From: Dyadobacter chenhuakuii
Lineage (GTDB): Bacteria; Bacteroidota; Bacteroidia; Cytophagales; Spirosomataceae
Length of the DNA stretch: 64,000 nt
Direction: 5' to 3'
NCBI RefSeq assembly: GCF_023821985.2
Contig: NZ_CP098805.1
Coordinates: 1,054,001 to 1,118,000 of the forward strand
The notes under the pieces were generated by a model. The model was not told where the DNA came from, made no database searches, and worked only from the letters and a program-made list of their open reading frames with translations. Shown piece by piece: positions 45,950-55,266 of this stretch. Both the position numbers and the translations under genes were made by a program. Position 1 is the first letter of the stretch. Each line of letters starts with the position of its first letter.

Positions 45950-48466
45950 ATGAATGCAATAACAAACACCCATATTGTTGTGATAGGCAATGGTATGGTA
46001 GGCTACAAATTCTGTGAAAAGTTGCTCGCCAGAAAAAAAAGTGATCAGCAGATTACGCTCACTGTTTTTGGTGAAGAACCGCGTGTGGCGTACGATCGCG
46101 TGCATTTGAGTGAATATTTCGCTGGTAAAACAGCTGACGATCTCACCCTGGCAAGCGCAGATTGGTATGCGGACAACGGGATCCGGCTCTTCCTTTCCGA
46201 TCCGGTGGTGGACATTGACCGAGACGAAAAGCTGGTAAGATCACACCATGGACATATAGTGCACTATGACTATCTGATCATGGCCACCGGCTCCGGCGCA
46301 TTCGTTCCTTCTATTCCGGGTGTGGAGAAAGACGGCGTGTTTGTGTATCGGACCATTGAAGATCTGGAACTGATCCAGTCGTATGCCCGCAAAGCAAGAA
46401 AGGGTGCCGTGCTTGGCGGCGGATTGCTGGGACTGGAAGCGGCGAAGGCGTTGCTGGATTTAGGATTAGAGGAGGCGCATGTGGTGGAATTTGCATCGCG
46501 GTTGATGCCCCGGCAGATCGACGACGCCGGTTCGCGCATTTTGCAAAGCCAGCTTGAATCATTGGGATTACAGATTCATCTAGCCAAAAGCACGCAGGAA
46601 ATTGTGGGCGGTGATTGCATAGAAGGGATGCAGTTCAATGATAACACTTTGCTCGATGTGGATATGCTGGTCATTTCTGCGGGCATCCGGCCGCGTGATG
46701 AGCTGGCAAAAATCGCAGGATTGGAAACGCATCCAAGAGGTGGCATCGTGGTGAACAACCAGTTGCAAACTTCTGACCCGAATATTTTTGCCATAGGCGA
46801 ATGTGCATTGGCGCACCATATGATTTACGGGCTCATTGCACCGGGTTATGAAATGGCCGAAGTGGTGGCAACATTGCTTCTGGGCGGTGAAAAGGAGTTT
46901 TTGCCCTATGATATGTCTACCAAATTGAAGCTGATCGGGACGGACGTGGCGAGTTTTGGTGACCCGTTTATCGAAGAGCCGGCTTGCAAAACCATTCGCT
47001 ATGAGAACAAGGCTAAGGGCATTTACAAGCGCATTAATGTGAGTCCGGACGGTAAAACCTTGCTTGGCGGCATCCTTGTGGGCGATGTCGAACAATATAA
47101 TATGCTTTTGCAAACTTGTAAAAGCAAGACCATTCTGCCACCAGATTCCGAAGATCTGATCCTGGGCTCGCGCGGGGGCGAAGAGGCGGGCGCAGGCGTG
47201 ATGGGCTTCCCTGACGACGCACTTATGTGCTCTTGCGAGGCGGTTACCAAAGGCATGATCTGCCATGAAGTGAGCGAAAAAGGCAACCATACGATGGACG
47301 CTTTGAAAAAATCGTGCAAAGCCGGAACGGGCTGCGGCGGCTGCGTGCCGATGGTGAAAGACATCATTTCGGGCGTGATGAAGCAGAACGGCATTTACGT
47401 CCGTAATGTGGTGTGCGAGCATTTTGATTATTCGCGGCAGGAATTGCTGGATCTGGTCAAAATGAATGGTGCCAAAACGTACGGTGCGGTGTTGGATGAA
47501 TTTGGAAAAGGGGATGGGTGCGAGGTTTGCAAGCCGCTTGTGGCCTCTCTTTTAGCAAGCCTTTGGAATGAAAATATTTTGCAAAAAGACCGCGCGACGA
47601 TCCAGGATTCGAATGACCGTTACCTGGCCAACATTCAAAAAGGAGGAACTTACTCGGTCGTGCCACGGATTCCGGGCGGGGAAATCACGCCAGAAAAACT
47701 GATCATTATCGGCCAGGTGGCGCAGCAATATAATTTATATACAAAAATTACGGGCGGGCAGCGGATTGATTTGTTCGGTGCGCATTTGAATGATCTGCCG
47801 GATATCTGGGAGCAGCTCATTGATGCCGGATTTGAGAGCGGTCATGCTTACGGCAAATCGTTGCGAACGGTGAAAAGTTGCGTAGGATCGACGTGGTGCC
47901 GGTTTGGGGTGCAGGATTCGGTAACATTTGCGATTGAGGTGGAGGATCGATACAAAGGTTTGCGTTCGCCGCATAAGCTAAAATCTGCGGTTTCGGGTTG
48001 TGTGCGGGAATGTGCGGAGGCGCAGAGCAAGGATTTTGGCATCATCGCTACAGAGAAAGGCTGGAATTTATACGTCTGCGGCAACGGAGGTTCCAAGCCG
48101 CAGCACGCGCAACTGCTCGCGACGGATGTGGATAAGGAAACGTGTTTGAAGTTAATCGACCGGTTCTTAATGTTTTACATCAAAACGGCTGATCCACTCA
48201 CCCGCACTGCTACTTGGCTGAATAAGATGGAAGGAGGCATGTCTTACCTCAAAGCGGTGGTGGTGGACGACGTTCTAGGCATCGCGGCGGAACTGGAATC
48301 GGATATGCAAAAGCTCATCGACGTGTATCAATGCGAGTGGAAAGAAGTGGTTCAAAATCCAGAGCTGAGAAAACGCTTCTCGCACTTTGTGAATGCACCT
48401 GTGAAAGATCCTTCGATTGCTTTTGAAACCATGAGAGACCAGAAACGGGCTAAGGAATGGGCTTAG
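45950..48466 (+). CDS. nirB: NAD(P)H nitrite reductase large subunit NirB
   Basis: 838 residues in the standard NirB order: FAD/NAD oxidoreductase (VVIGNGMVGYKF, VLGGGLLGLEAAKAL, residues ~1-390), BFD [2Fe-2S] domains (CSCEAVTKG, CKAGTGCGGC and DGCEVCKPL, ~415-540), then the ferredoxin-like and siroheme/[4Fe-4S] halves. The cluster ligands are Cys644 and Cys650 (SCVGSTWC) and Cys684 and Cys688 (GCVRECAE). It reduces nitrite to ammonium in the cytoplasm. Length is normal. The small subunit gene is displaced by 1.17 kb because of a repeat array. Confidence 0.95.
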   Translation: MNAITNTHIVVIGNGMVGYKFCEKLLARKKSDQQITLTVFGEEPRVAYDRVHLSEYFAGKTADDLTLASADWYADNGIRLFLSDPVVDIDRDEKLVRSHHGHIVHYDYLIMATGSGAFVPSIPGVEKDGVFVYRTIEDLELIQSYARKARKGAVLGGGLLGLEAAKALLDLGLEEAHVVEFASRLMPRQIDDAGSRILQSQLESLGLQIHLAKSTQEIVGGDCIEGMQFNDNTLLDVDMLVISAGIRPRDELAKIAGLETHPRGGIVVNNQLQTSDPNIFAIGECALAHHMIYGLIAPGYEMAEVVATLLLGGEKEFLPYDMSTKLKLIGTDVASFGDPFIEEPACKTIRYENKAKGIYKRINVSPDGKTLLGGILVGDVEQYNMLLQTCKSKTILPPDSEDLILGSRGGEEAGAGVMGFPDDALMCSCEAVTKGMICHEVSEKGNHTMDALKKSCKAGTGCGGCVPMVKDIISGVMKQNGIYVRNVVCEHFDYSRQELLDLVKMNGAKTYGAVLDEFGKGDGCEVCKPLVASLLASLWNENILQKDRATIQDSNDRYLANIQKGGTYSVVPRIPGGEITPEKLIIIGQVAQQYNLYTKITGGQRIDLFGAHLNDLPDIWEQLIDAGFESGHAYGKSLRTVKSCVGSTWCRFGVQDSVTFAIEVEDRYKGLRSPHKLKSAVSGCVRECAEAQSKDFGIIATEKGWNLYVCGNGGSKPQHAQLLATDVDKETCLKLIDRFLMFYIKTADPLTRTATWLNKMEGGMSYLKAVVVDDVLGIAAELESDMQKLIDVYQCEWKEVVQNPELRKRFSHFVNAPVKDPSIAFETMRDQKRAKEWA

Positions 48467-49612
48467 TTGGCTGGGATTAGATTATACTTGCTTTTTTTCC
48501 AGGGATTGAAATCCCTGGCGAGGGTATGGATCGCCGGTGACCCGGCTTGGCATCTTGCTAGTGAGCCACATCGCGGCGGCCAATTATTTGCCCCGGGCTT
48601 CAGCCCGGGGATCCAAAGAGAAAGAGAATAGAGAGAATATAAAATGAACAAAGCTTTGGCTAGCTCTGGCTTTTTTTTCCAGAGATTAAAATCCCTGGCG
48701 AGGGTATGGATCGCCGGTGACCCGGCTTGGCATCTTGCTAGTGAGCCACATCGCGGCGGCCAATTATTTGCCCCGGGCTTCAGCCCGGGATTTAAAGAGA
48801 AAGAGAATAGAGAGAATGAAAAATAGAATAAAGCTTTGGCTAATTCTAGCTTTCTTTTCCAGGGATTGAAATCCCTGGCGAGGGTATGGATCGCCGGTGA
48901 CCCGGCTTGGCATCTGGCTAGTGAGCCGCATCGCGGCGGCCAATTATTTGCCCCGGGCTTCAGCCCGGGGATCCAAAGAGAAAGAGAATAGAGAGATAGA
49001 AAATGAAGAGAATATAAAATGAAACAAAGCTTTGGCTAATTCTGGCTTTTTTCCCAGGGATTGAAATCCCTGGCCAGGATATGGATCGCCGGTGACCCGG
49101 CTTGGCATCTGGCTAGTGAGCCGCATCGCGGCGGCCAATTCCTCGCCCCGGGCTTCAGCCCGGGGATCCAAAGGGAAAGAGAATAGAGAGAATGAAAAAT
49201 GAAACAAGGCTTTGGCTAATTCCGGCTTTCTTTTCCAGGGATTGAAATCCCTGGCCAGGATATGGATCGCCGGTGACCCGGCTCGGCATCCTGCTAGTGA
49301 GCCGCATCGCGGCGTCCAATCCCTAGCCCCGGGCTTCAGCCCGGGGATCCAAAGAGAAAGAGAAAGAGAAAGAAAATAAAGAGAATATAAAATGAAACAA
49401 AGCTTTGGCTAATTCTGGCTTTTTTCCCAGGGATTAAAATCCCTGGCGAGGGTATGGATCGCCGGTGACCCGGCTTGGCATCTGGCTAGTGAGCCGCATC
49501 GCGGCGGCCAATCCCCAGCCCCGGGCTGAAGCCCGGGGCTGATAAAAGAGAAATGCCAAGCCGGGTCACCGGCAGTACATATTTAACCCCGGGCTTCAGC
49601 CCGGGGATCACA
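48467..49612. repeat. Hairpin-repeat array B: six ~180-195 bp units plus an inverted partial unit
   Basis: Between nirB and nirD, units begin with CCAGGGAT-TGAA-ATCCCTGG at 48499, 48679 (degenerate), 48859, 49054, 49235 and 49427. Each continues with H2 GCCGG-TGAC-CCGGC (48533-48546 in unit 1), H3 GCCGC-ATC-GCGGC (48565-48577, with one A mismatch in unit 1), and H4 CCCCGGGC-TTCA-GCCCGGGG (48591-48610), then a purine-rich AAAGAGAAAGAG spacer. At 49519-49573 the order is reversed: CCCCGGGCTGAAGCCCGGGG and then GCCAAGCCGGGTCACCGGC, which is the reverse complement of the H2 core. A last H4 lies at 49587-49606. Short open frames inside are artefacts of the repeat. Confidence 0.9.
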
Positions 49613-49631
49613 ACGCTAACTTACAACCCCA

Positions 49632-49979
49632 ATGGAAACAACAACACAAACGAAAGTAACCTGGCACATTGCCTGCCACGTCAACGACATTCCGGAAGAT
49701 GGCGGCGGGTGCGCGCTGATTGATGGGAAACAGATTGCGATTTTCAACTTTGCCCGTCGCGGTGAATGGTATGCAACGGATAACCAATGTCCGCACCGCC
49801 AGCAGATGGCCGTGTCGCGGGGGATGATCGGGAGCCATGAGGGGGAGCCGAAAGTGGCCTGCCCTTTTCACAAAAAAACCTTTTCATTGCAAAGCGGGCA
49901 GTGTCTCAATGATGATTCCTATAAAATCAATACCTTTCCGGTGATGGTGAAAGAAAACCTCGTTTACATCGGAATATGA
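49632..49979 (+). CDS. nirD: NAD(P)H nitrite reductase small subunit NirD (Rieske type)
   Basis: 115 residues of the NirD Rieske-like fold. Unlike E. coli NirD, the cluster ligands are kept: Cys53-Pro-His55 (CPHRQQ) and Cys77-Pro-Phe-His80 (CPFHKKTF), so it should bind a [2Fe-2S] cluster. It partners NirB in nitrite reduction. The start is the ATG at 49632, some 20 bp after the last repeat hairpin. It is cotranscribed with the two-component genes, the first of which starts 4 bp after its stop. Confidence 0.92.
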   Translation: METTTQTKVTWHIACHVNDIPEDGGGCALIDGKQIAIFNFARRGEWYATDNQCPHRQQMAVSRGMIGSHEGEPKVACPFHKKTFSLQSGQCLNDDSYKINTFPVMVKENLVYIGI

Positions 49980-49983
49980 GCGA

Positions 49984-51414
49984 ATGGAGAGACTCGATAA
50001 GAGCGTAGCAAGCAGTCTGACCCGGTTTTACATTGTAGCATTGTGCGTGGTGGCGATGCTGACAATCAGCGGTTTGTTTCTGATCAGAAGGACTATCAAT
50101 AACCTGAACCATGACAGCCGCATGGTGAATGTGGCCGGAAGGCAGCGGATGCTGAGCCAGCGGCTGACCAAACTTGCGATCCTGAATGTCGGGCAGATAA
50201 AGCACAGCGACTCCGCTCAGTTCGACTCGCTTTTAACGATTTGGAAAGAAAGTCACGAGAATCTCGCCAACAAGAAATTACCCGTTGAAAATGGCCTGGT
50301 AACCTGGAAAAGCGCTGCACTGGACTCGATGTTTCTGGATCTGATGCCCGTTTTTGACAGCATTTATACCAATTTTTCTTTGGTTAATGATTCAAAAGTA
50401 GCCGCGTCGGCAAAAGCTGAGGCATTGAACCTCATTCTGGATAAGGAACCACTGTTTCTTGCCAAAATGGATAAGATCGTTTTTCAGTTTGATAAAGAGA
50501 GCTTCCAAAGACTCGAAAACCTCGAACGCATTGAATGGATTCTGGACATTATGACCATCCTCGTGCTTTTTGCAGAAGGGTTGCTGATTTTCAGGCCAGT
50601 TGTAAACACCACCAGGCGCGTCGTGCGAATGCTGACCGAATCAGAAAATGCATTGCAGCTTTCGAACCAAAAACTGAAAGAAGCGAATCACCAGCTCCTG
50701 GAAGCGCAGAACGATTTGCTGCGTGTGGAAGAGGAGAAATACGAGCTGCAACTGGCCGAAGATCGCATCCGCGCCAGCGCCTTGATCGAAGGGCAGGAGG
50801 AGGAACGAAAGCGTTTTGCACTCGAACTGCACGACGGCATCGGCCAGATGCTCACCGGCCTGAAACTGCACGCCGAAAAGCTGAAATCCGTCCAGTTTCA
50901 TGACCAGAAAAACCAAAAGCGTTTCGAACAGCTGGTGACATTGATCCAGGACATTATCCAGACTACGCGGCAGATTTCATTCAATTTGATGCCTTCCGTA
51001 TTGAGTGATTTTGGGTTAAGCGCCGCATTGCGCCTGTTATGCGAGCAAACTGCCGAGCTCTCGGGGATCAAAATAGAGTTTGACGGCGATGCGCAAAAGC
51101 GTGTTGAAATGGGCCGTCCCACCGAAATAGGGCTCTATCGGATCGCGCAGGAAGCGTTGAATAATGCGGTTAAGCATGCCAATGCGGATAAGATCAAGAT
51201 TAAATTGGAACAAAATAAGAATCGGATTATTTTGGAAATCGCGGATGACGGAAAAGGATTTTTAATTAGTAATTTGAAATCAGAAGACGGCATTTTCCTG
51301 ACCCGAAACGGCATGGAAAATATCCGAACCCGAACCCAGCTGCTGAATGGCGAAATGGAGATCGTCTCCGAAGTCGACAGCGGAACACAGCTCATCGTGC
51401 GGGTGGATCTTTAA
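49984..51414 (+). CDS. NarX-like sensor histidine kinase for nitrate/nitrite
   Basis: 476 residues. Two membrane helices (about 15-38 and 180-205) enclose a periplasmic four-helix sensor whose first helix has the type IV pili/NarX nitrate motif, here NVAGRQRMLSQRLTKLAIL (P-box-like). A coiled coil follows, then HisKA_3 with His283 (ALELHDGIGQMLTGL) and an HATPase domain (EALNNAVKHANADKI, IADDGKGF). It should sense nitrate or nitrite in the periplasm and phosphorylate the response regulator encoded 26 bp downstream. The context in the nitrite reductase operon supports this strongly. Confidence 0.88.
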   Translation: MERLDKSVASSLTRFYIVALCVVAMLTISGLFLIRRTINNLNHDSRMVNVAGRQRMLSQRLTKLAILNVGQIKHSDSAQFDSLLTIWKESHENLANKKLPVENGLVTWKSAALDSMFLDLMPVFDSIYTNFSLVNDSKVAASAKAEALNLILDKEPLFLAKMDKIVFQFDKESFQRLENLERIEWILDIMTILVLFAEGLLIFRPVVNTTRRVVRMLTESENALQLSNQKLKEANHQLLEAQNDLLRVEEEKYELQLAEDRIRASALIEGQEEERKRFALELHDGIGQMLTGLKLHAEKLKSVQFHDQKNQKRFEQLVTLIQDIIQTTRQISFNLMPSVLSDFGLSAALRLLCEQTAELSGIKIEFDGDAQKRVEMGRPTEIGLYRIAQEALNNAVKHANADKIKIKLEQNKNRIILEIADDGKGFLISNLKSEDGIFLTRNGMENIRTRTQLLNGEMEIVSEVDSGTQLIVRVDL

Positions 51415-51440
51415 ATTATCAATCCAAAAAACACACCTGC

Positions 51441-52109
51441 ATGCCCATCCGGATCCTGGTCGTTGACGACCATTCAGTTGTAAGACAAGGCATTATAACC
51501 CTGCTGGAAGACGAGGAGGACCTGCTGATAGCGGGTGAAGCGGCGGATGGGGACGAGGTTTGGGATATGATTGAGCAGGTGAGCCCGGATGTGATCTTGC
51601 TCGACCTCACCATGCCGAAAATGTCAGGCATTGAAGTCATTAAGCAGATCGCGCCTGCGTTTTCGAATGTCCGGACCCTGGTTTTCAGCATGCACAACAA
51701 TGCGGATTACATGATCTCAGCCGCCACCAGCGGCGCTGCGGGCTATTTGCAAAAAGACACAAGCCGCGACGAAATGCTCAAAGCGATCCGCAGTATTGCC
51801 AAAGGTGAGCTCTACTTTCCTCCCTATGCTTCGTCGGTGATCATCAAAAATTTATTGAAACAAATTGCCAGAAATCCGGAGCCCAAAGTCGAGCTCGAAG
51901 CAGACAATGATAAGTCGATCTGGAAAATGATCACGCCCCGTGAGCAGCAGATCCTGAAATGCCTCACCGAAGGCATGAGCAGTAAAGACATTGCCGAGAA
52001 GTTCGACATCAGTTCCAACACCGTTGCGAACCAGCGCGCGAGCATTATGAAGAAGGCAAATGTGAAAAACACCGCCGAGTTGATTAGTCTGGCTTTGCGG
52101 GGGAATTAG
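51441..52109 (+). CDS. NarL/LuxR-type response regulator
   Basis: 222 residues: receiver domain with phospho-acceptor Asp55 (DVILLDLTMPKMSG) and a C-terminal LuxR helix-turn-helix (LTPREQQILKCLTEGMSSKDIAEKFDISSNTVANQRASIMKKANVKN, residues ~150-215). It is the cognate partner of the preceding NarX-like kinase and probably activates the divergent nitrate/nitrite units. Unlike most DNA-binding enzymes of this group nothing is missing. A candidate target is the palindrome pair between cobA and nirB. Confidence 0.9.
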   Translation: MPIRILVVDDHSVVRQGIITLLEDEEDLLIAGEAADGDEVWDMIEQVSPDVILLDLTMPKMSGIEVIKQIAPAFSNVRTLVFSMHNNADYMISAATSGAAGYLQKDTSRDEMLKAIRSIAKGELYFPPYASSVIIKNLLKQIARNPEPKVELEADNDKSIWKMITPREQQILKCLTEGMSSKDIAEKFDISSNTVANQRASIMKKANVKNTAELISLALRGN

Positions 52110-52124
52110 TTTGCTTCGTTTTTT

Positions 52125-52132
52125 TACATTTG
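52125..52132 (+). promoter_or_regulatory. Bacteroidota -7 box upstream of the GH140-like gene
   Basis: TACATTTG matches the TAnnTTTG consensus of Bacteroidota promoters. Transcription would then begin near 52139, so the coding start must be the ATG at 52151 or 52166, not the TTG at 52130. A -33 TTTG at the normal spacing was not found, so the call is tentative. Confidence 0.4.
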
Positions 52133-52150
52133 TATCATTATAAATGTAAA

Positions 52151-53533
52151 ATGTTTCAACTATCCATGAGTTTTCGCAGCCTTTGTTACGCCCTTTTGCT
52201 TACGATTTCGGGTTTTAGCGCTGTGGCGCAGTCGTTTACGTTAAGCCCCAACCAGCGTTATTTATTAAAGGACGGCAAGCCGTTTTTCTGGATGGGCGAT
52301 ACGGCATGGGAACTCTTTCACCGCCTCGACCGTGAGGATGCTACCTACTATCTGCAAAAACGTGCCGGACAAGGATTTACAGTCATCCAGGCCGTCGCGC
52401 TGGCAGAATTCGACGGATTGAATGTGCCTAACACTTACGGTGACAAACCATTGATCGATAATGATCCTACCAAGCCCAATGAAGCTTATTTCAAGCATGT
52501 TGATTTTATCATCGACAAAGCCGCGGAGCTGGGTTTAACCATTGCTTTTTTGCCCACCTGGGGCGATAAAGTTTTTAAATCAACTTGGGGAAAAGGGCCG
52601 GAAGTTTTCAATAAAACCAATGCTGAGGCTTATGGTAAGTGGCTGGGTAACCGATATAAAAACCGCAAAAACATCATTTGGGTCCTGGGCGGCGACCGTA
52701 CGCCTAGAAAAGACGTGGATGATGTAGGCGTTTGGCGGGCTATGGCAGCAGGCGTCGTTGCGGGCGTGGGAGGGAATGATAATGCGATGATGACGTTTCA
52801 TCCGCAGCCTAATAAAGAAGGATCCGGCGAATGGTTTCATGATGATCAATGGTTGGATTTCAATATGTTTCAGAATGGACATTGCCGGGATGCGGCCGTT
52901 TATGAAAACATAAAAAGAGCGTACGACCGCAAGCCTACCAAACCCGTGCTGGACGCGGAGCCGATTTACGAAGACCATCCCGTTTGTTTCAATGCCACCG
53001 AGCTAGGCACATCCAATGCTTATGACGTGAGAAAAGCAGCATATCTGGATCTTTTCTCAGGCGCTTTCGGCCATACGTATGGCTGCCACGACATTTGGCA
53101 AATGTATGCACCGAACCGCGAAGCAGTAAATGGCCCGCACATTTACTGGCAACAAGCGATGGACTTGCCAGGCGCGAAGGAAATGCAATTTGTTCGCAAG
53201 CTCATGGAATCACGCTCAATCCTGGATCGCGTTCCGGATCAATCCGTTGTGGTTGAAAATGATTTGGCTTCCTACGAAAGAATCCAGGCCACGCGCGGTG
53301 CGGACTTCATTTTCATTTATACATCAACAGGAAAATCATTCTCCGTAAATCCCGGCAAAATCTCAGGCAGTCAGCTCAATGCGTTCTGGTTCGATCCGCG
53401 AAACGGCAAAACCAAAGACATTGGAAAAGTGGATGGCAAGGCAGTAAAGCAATACACGCCGCCGACTTCGGGTTACGGGCAGGATTGGATTCTTGTTCTA
53501 GACGATGCTTCCAAAAATTACAAGATGCCGTAA
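52151..53533 (+). CDS. GH140 family (DUF4038, apiosidase-like) secreted glycosidase
   Basis: 460 residues from the ATG at 52151 (an ATG at 52166 would also precede the whole signal peptide, which ends near SAVAQ). The DUF4038 TIM barrel begins LSPNQRYLLKDGKPFFWMGDTAWELFHRL and the C-terminal collagen-binding-like domain (DUF5060-type) ends it. Candidate catalytic acids are Asp182 in VLGGDRTPR and Glu270 in LDAEPIYED, at the positions known in the characterised GH140 apiosidase. Members release apiose from rhamnogalacturonan II. It follows the nitrate regulators by 41 bp, but its own -7 box suggests a separate unit. Confidence 0.85.
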   Translation: MFQLSMSFRSLCYALLLTISGFSAVAQSFTLSPNQRYLLKDGKPFFWMGDTAWELFHRLDREDATYYLQKRAGQGFTVIQAVALAEFDGLNVPNTYGDKPLIDNDPTKPNEAYFKHVDFIIDKAAELGLTIAFLPTWGDKVFKSTWGKGPEVFNKTNAEAYGKWLGNRYKNRKNIIWVLGGDRTPRKDVDDVGVWRAMAAGVVAGVGGNDNAMMTFHPQPNKEGSGEWFHDDQWLDFNMFQNGHCRDAAVYENIKRAYDRKPTKPVLDAEPIYEDHPVCFNATELGTSNAYDVRKAAYLDLFSGAFGHTYGCHDIWQMYAPNREAVNGPHIYWQQAMDLPGAKEMQFVRKLMESRSILDRVPDQSVVVENDLASYERIQATRGADFIFIYTSTGKSFSVNPGKISGSQLNAFWFDPRNGKTKDIGKVDGKAVKQYTPPTSGYGQDWILVLDDASKNYKMP

Positions 53534-53541
53534 TAAATGGC

Positions 53542-55266
53542 TCACCGCAAGAACACAGAGCCGGTCGGCACTTGTTCGGCGGCCGAAAATGATTGCTTGT
53601 AACCACTCTCGATTTTCGCCAGATCCTTCGTTTTCTTTTGCGCTTTGAGGCTTTGGGATAAACCGATGGCTGACCAGCCGTTTCCGGGATTCCAGATCAG
53701 ATCTTCCCTGTAAATTTTCTCAGCAACGGCTGGTTTGTTCATTTTTAATAGATAAGCACCTAAAAACTGCCGTGCTGGAATCGGCCAATCGTTGGGCTCC
53801 GTGTAGATGAGGCCATCTTCGATCCCGATTGCCTTGTCGAGGCTGGCGATCGTTTCGTCATAATTTTTGTTTTCAAATGCAATGGCGGCTGTCAGGATTT
53901 CTCCGGCAATGTTTGCGATGGGTGTAAATGCGTTAAAGGGAATACGTCTTTTGGTCAGGATCGGATCTTTTGCTTTTTCCAGAAGTGACTTTAATTCCGA
54001 TTTTGCCTTGTCGGCAGCGCCGGTATTTACAAGGGCCATTCCTCTTGCGAAGTTGCGGAGCAGACCAGCGTATGTCCATTTAGGATCCAGTTTGGTGGTA
54101 TCTTTCAGGATTTCATCCCATTTTCCCAGCCTTACCAATGTCAGTTCAGGGAGCATAAAAAGATATTGATCATACGGACTTTCGTATGTCGGCGATACCG
54201 ATTTCCTTAACCTGTTTGCCGCATGCATACCCGTTTTATACAAGCCGGCGCTCATGGCGCAATAGGTTTGCACAGCAAAATAATGCGGACTGTGTTTTAC
54301 GAGATTGAGGTTTTTGGCAAGGGAATCATATTGAAGCAAGGCTGCATCCGCACGATCATTCACATCCACGCCTTTCAGGAAGTAACCGTTTCGCTCATAT
54401 TCATGACTCGACATATGCACCATATGTGCCACGCCGGGCAGCTGATCTCTCAATTTATCCGCGTTGGGAAGCGCCACTTCCGGGTGCCGAGAAGCTTCTG
54501 TTAGATGAATGTGGTAATGCAATGCTGCCGGATGATCGGGGTTTGCCTGCAAAACCTGTTCGCTCAGCGCAATCACCTCGTTAGTCCAGGCTTTGGGTGT
54601 GCCATCGTTATTCCAAAAATCCCACGCGTGTATGAGCATTACCGCGTCCACGAAAAGCATTTTGATGTCCTGATCCTCCGGAAATTGAGATATCAATCCG
54701 CGCGTTTTTTGCGCATAGGCAATGTTAAGGGCCTTTCTGTCTGCATCAGACGCATCCGCTGAATAGCGCTGGTTCATGACAGCGATCAGTGCCTGCTCTT
54801 TCTTTGTTGTGTTAGCTGCAAACTGATTCATTTGCTTTAAAACCGCCGGAATGCTCTCTGGTTTTTTATACAAATGTGCAGCATTATAATATGGCCCCAT
54901 CGCCAGCGCTTGTCCCCAGTAAGCCATTGCACACGTCGGTTCGAGTCGGGCTGCCTCCTGGAAAGATGCCAGCGATTCCTTCATATGGTAACTATAATAC
55001 ATGGTCAGTCCCTGATCGAAATAGAACTGGACACTATCATTCCTGGTCGAGATAGGATATGAGTATTTGCCCCACCCGGGCATTGCTGAAATGAACTTTC
55101 CGTTGGCCGCTGCCTGCACCACCGAACTGCTAACAGCGCCGCAAACGGCAATGTTGCTTTGTTCCGGAATTTGGGTTTTAAAAACTTCAAAGGCATTGAA
55201 CCGCAGTAACAGAGCAGTTATCACAATGACTGGAAGCAATAAAAAAGAGAGGAAAAGATTTTTCAT
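53542..55266 (-). CDS. Secreted tetratricopeptide-repeat protein
   Basis: 574 residues from the ATG at 55266, whose N-terminus MKNLFLSFLLLPVIVITALLL is a signal or membrane anchor. The rest is helical with several TPR-like repeats (QGLTMYYSYHMKESLASFQEAARLEPTCAMAYWGQALAMG, AEQVLQANPDHPAALHYHIHLTEAS). It resembles uncharacterised TPR proteins common in Bacteroidota and other environmental bacteria, with no enzymatic motif that I can see. It converges on the GH140-like gene with 8 bp between stops, and is divergent from the oxidoreductase gene at 55407. Confidence 0.75.
   Translation of the reverse strand: MKNLFLSFLLLPVIVITALLLRFNAFEVFKTQIPEQSNIAVCGAVSSSVVQAAANGKFISAMPGWGKYSYPISTRNDSVQFYFDQGLTMYYSYHMKESLASFQEAARLEPTCAMAYWGQALAMGPYYNAAHLYKKPESIPAVLKQMNQFAANTTKKEQALIAVMNQRYSADASDADRKALNIAYAQKTRGLISQFPEDQDIKMLFVDAVMLIHAWDFWNNDGTPKAWTNEVIALSEQVLQANPDHPAALHYHIHLTEASRHPEVALPNADKLRDQLPGVAHMVHMSSHEYERNGYFLKGVDVNDRADAALLQYDSLAKNLNLVKHSPHYFAVQTYCAMSAGLYKTGMHAANRLRKSVSPTYESPYDQYLFMLPELTLVRLGKWDEILKDTTKLDPKWTYAGLLRNFARGMALVNTGAADKAKSELKSLLEKAKDPILTKRRIPFNAFTPIANIAGEILTAAIAFENKNYDETIASLDKAIGIEDGLIYTEPNDWPIPARQFLGAYLLKMNKPAVAEKIYREDLIWNPGNGWSAIGLSQSLKAQKKTKDLAKIESGYKQSFSAAEQVPTGSVFLR

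Noticed and set aside
46580-47422. A 280-residue minus-strand frame opposite nirB
   Set aside because: His/Ala/Arg-rich composition without domains; nirB on the other strand is unmistakable.
48463-49207. Open frames of 60-87 residues inside array B with PGFSPGFK or DPRAEARG peptides
   Set aside because: They repeat with the unit period and appear on both strands, as expected for palindromic DNA and not for genes.
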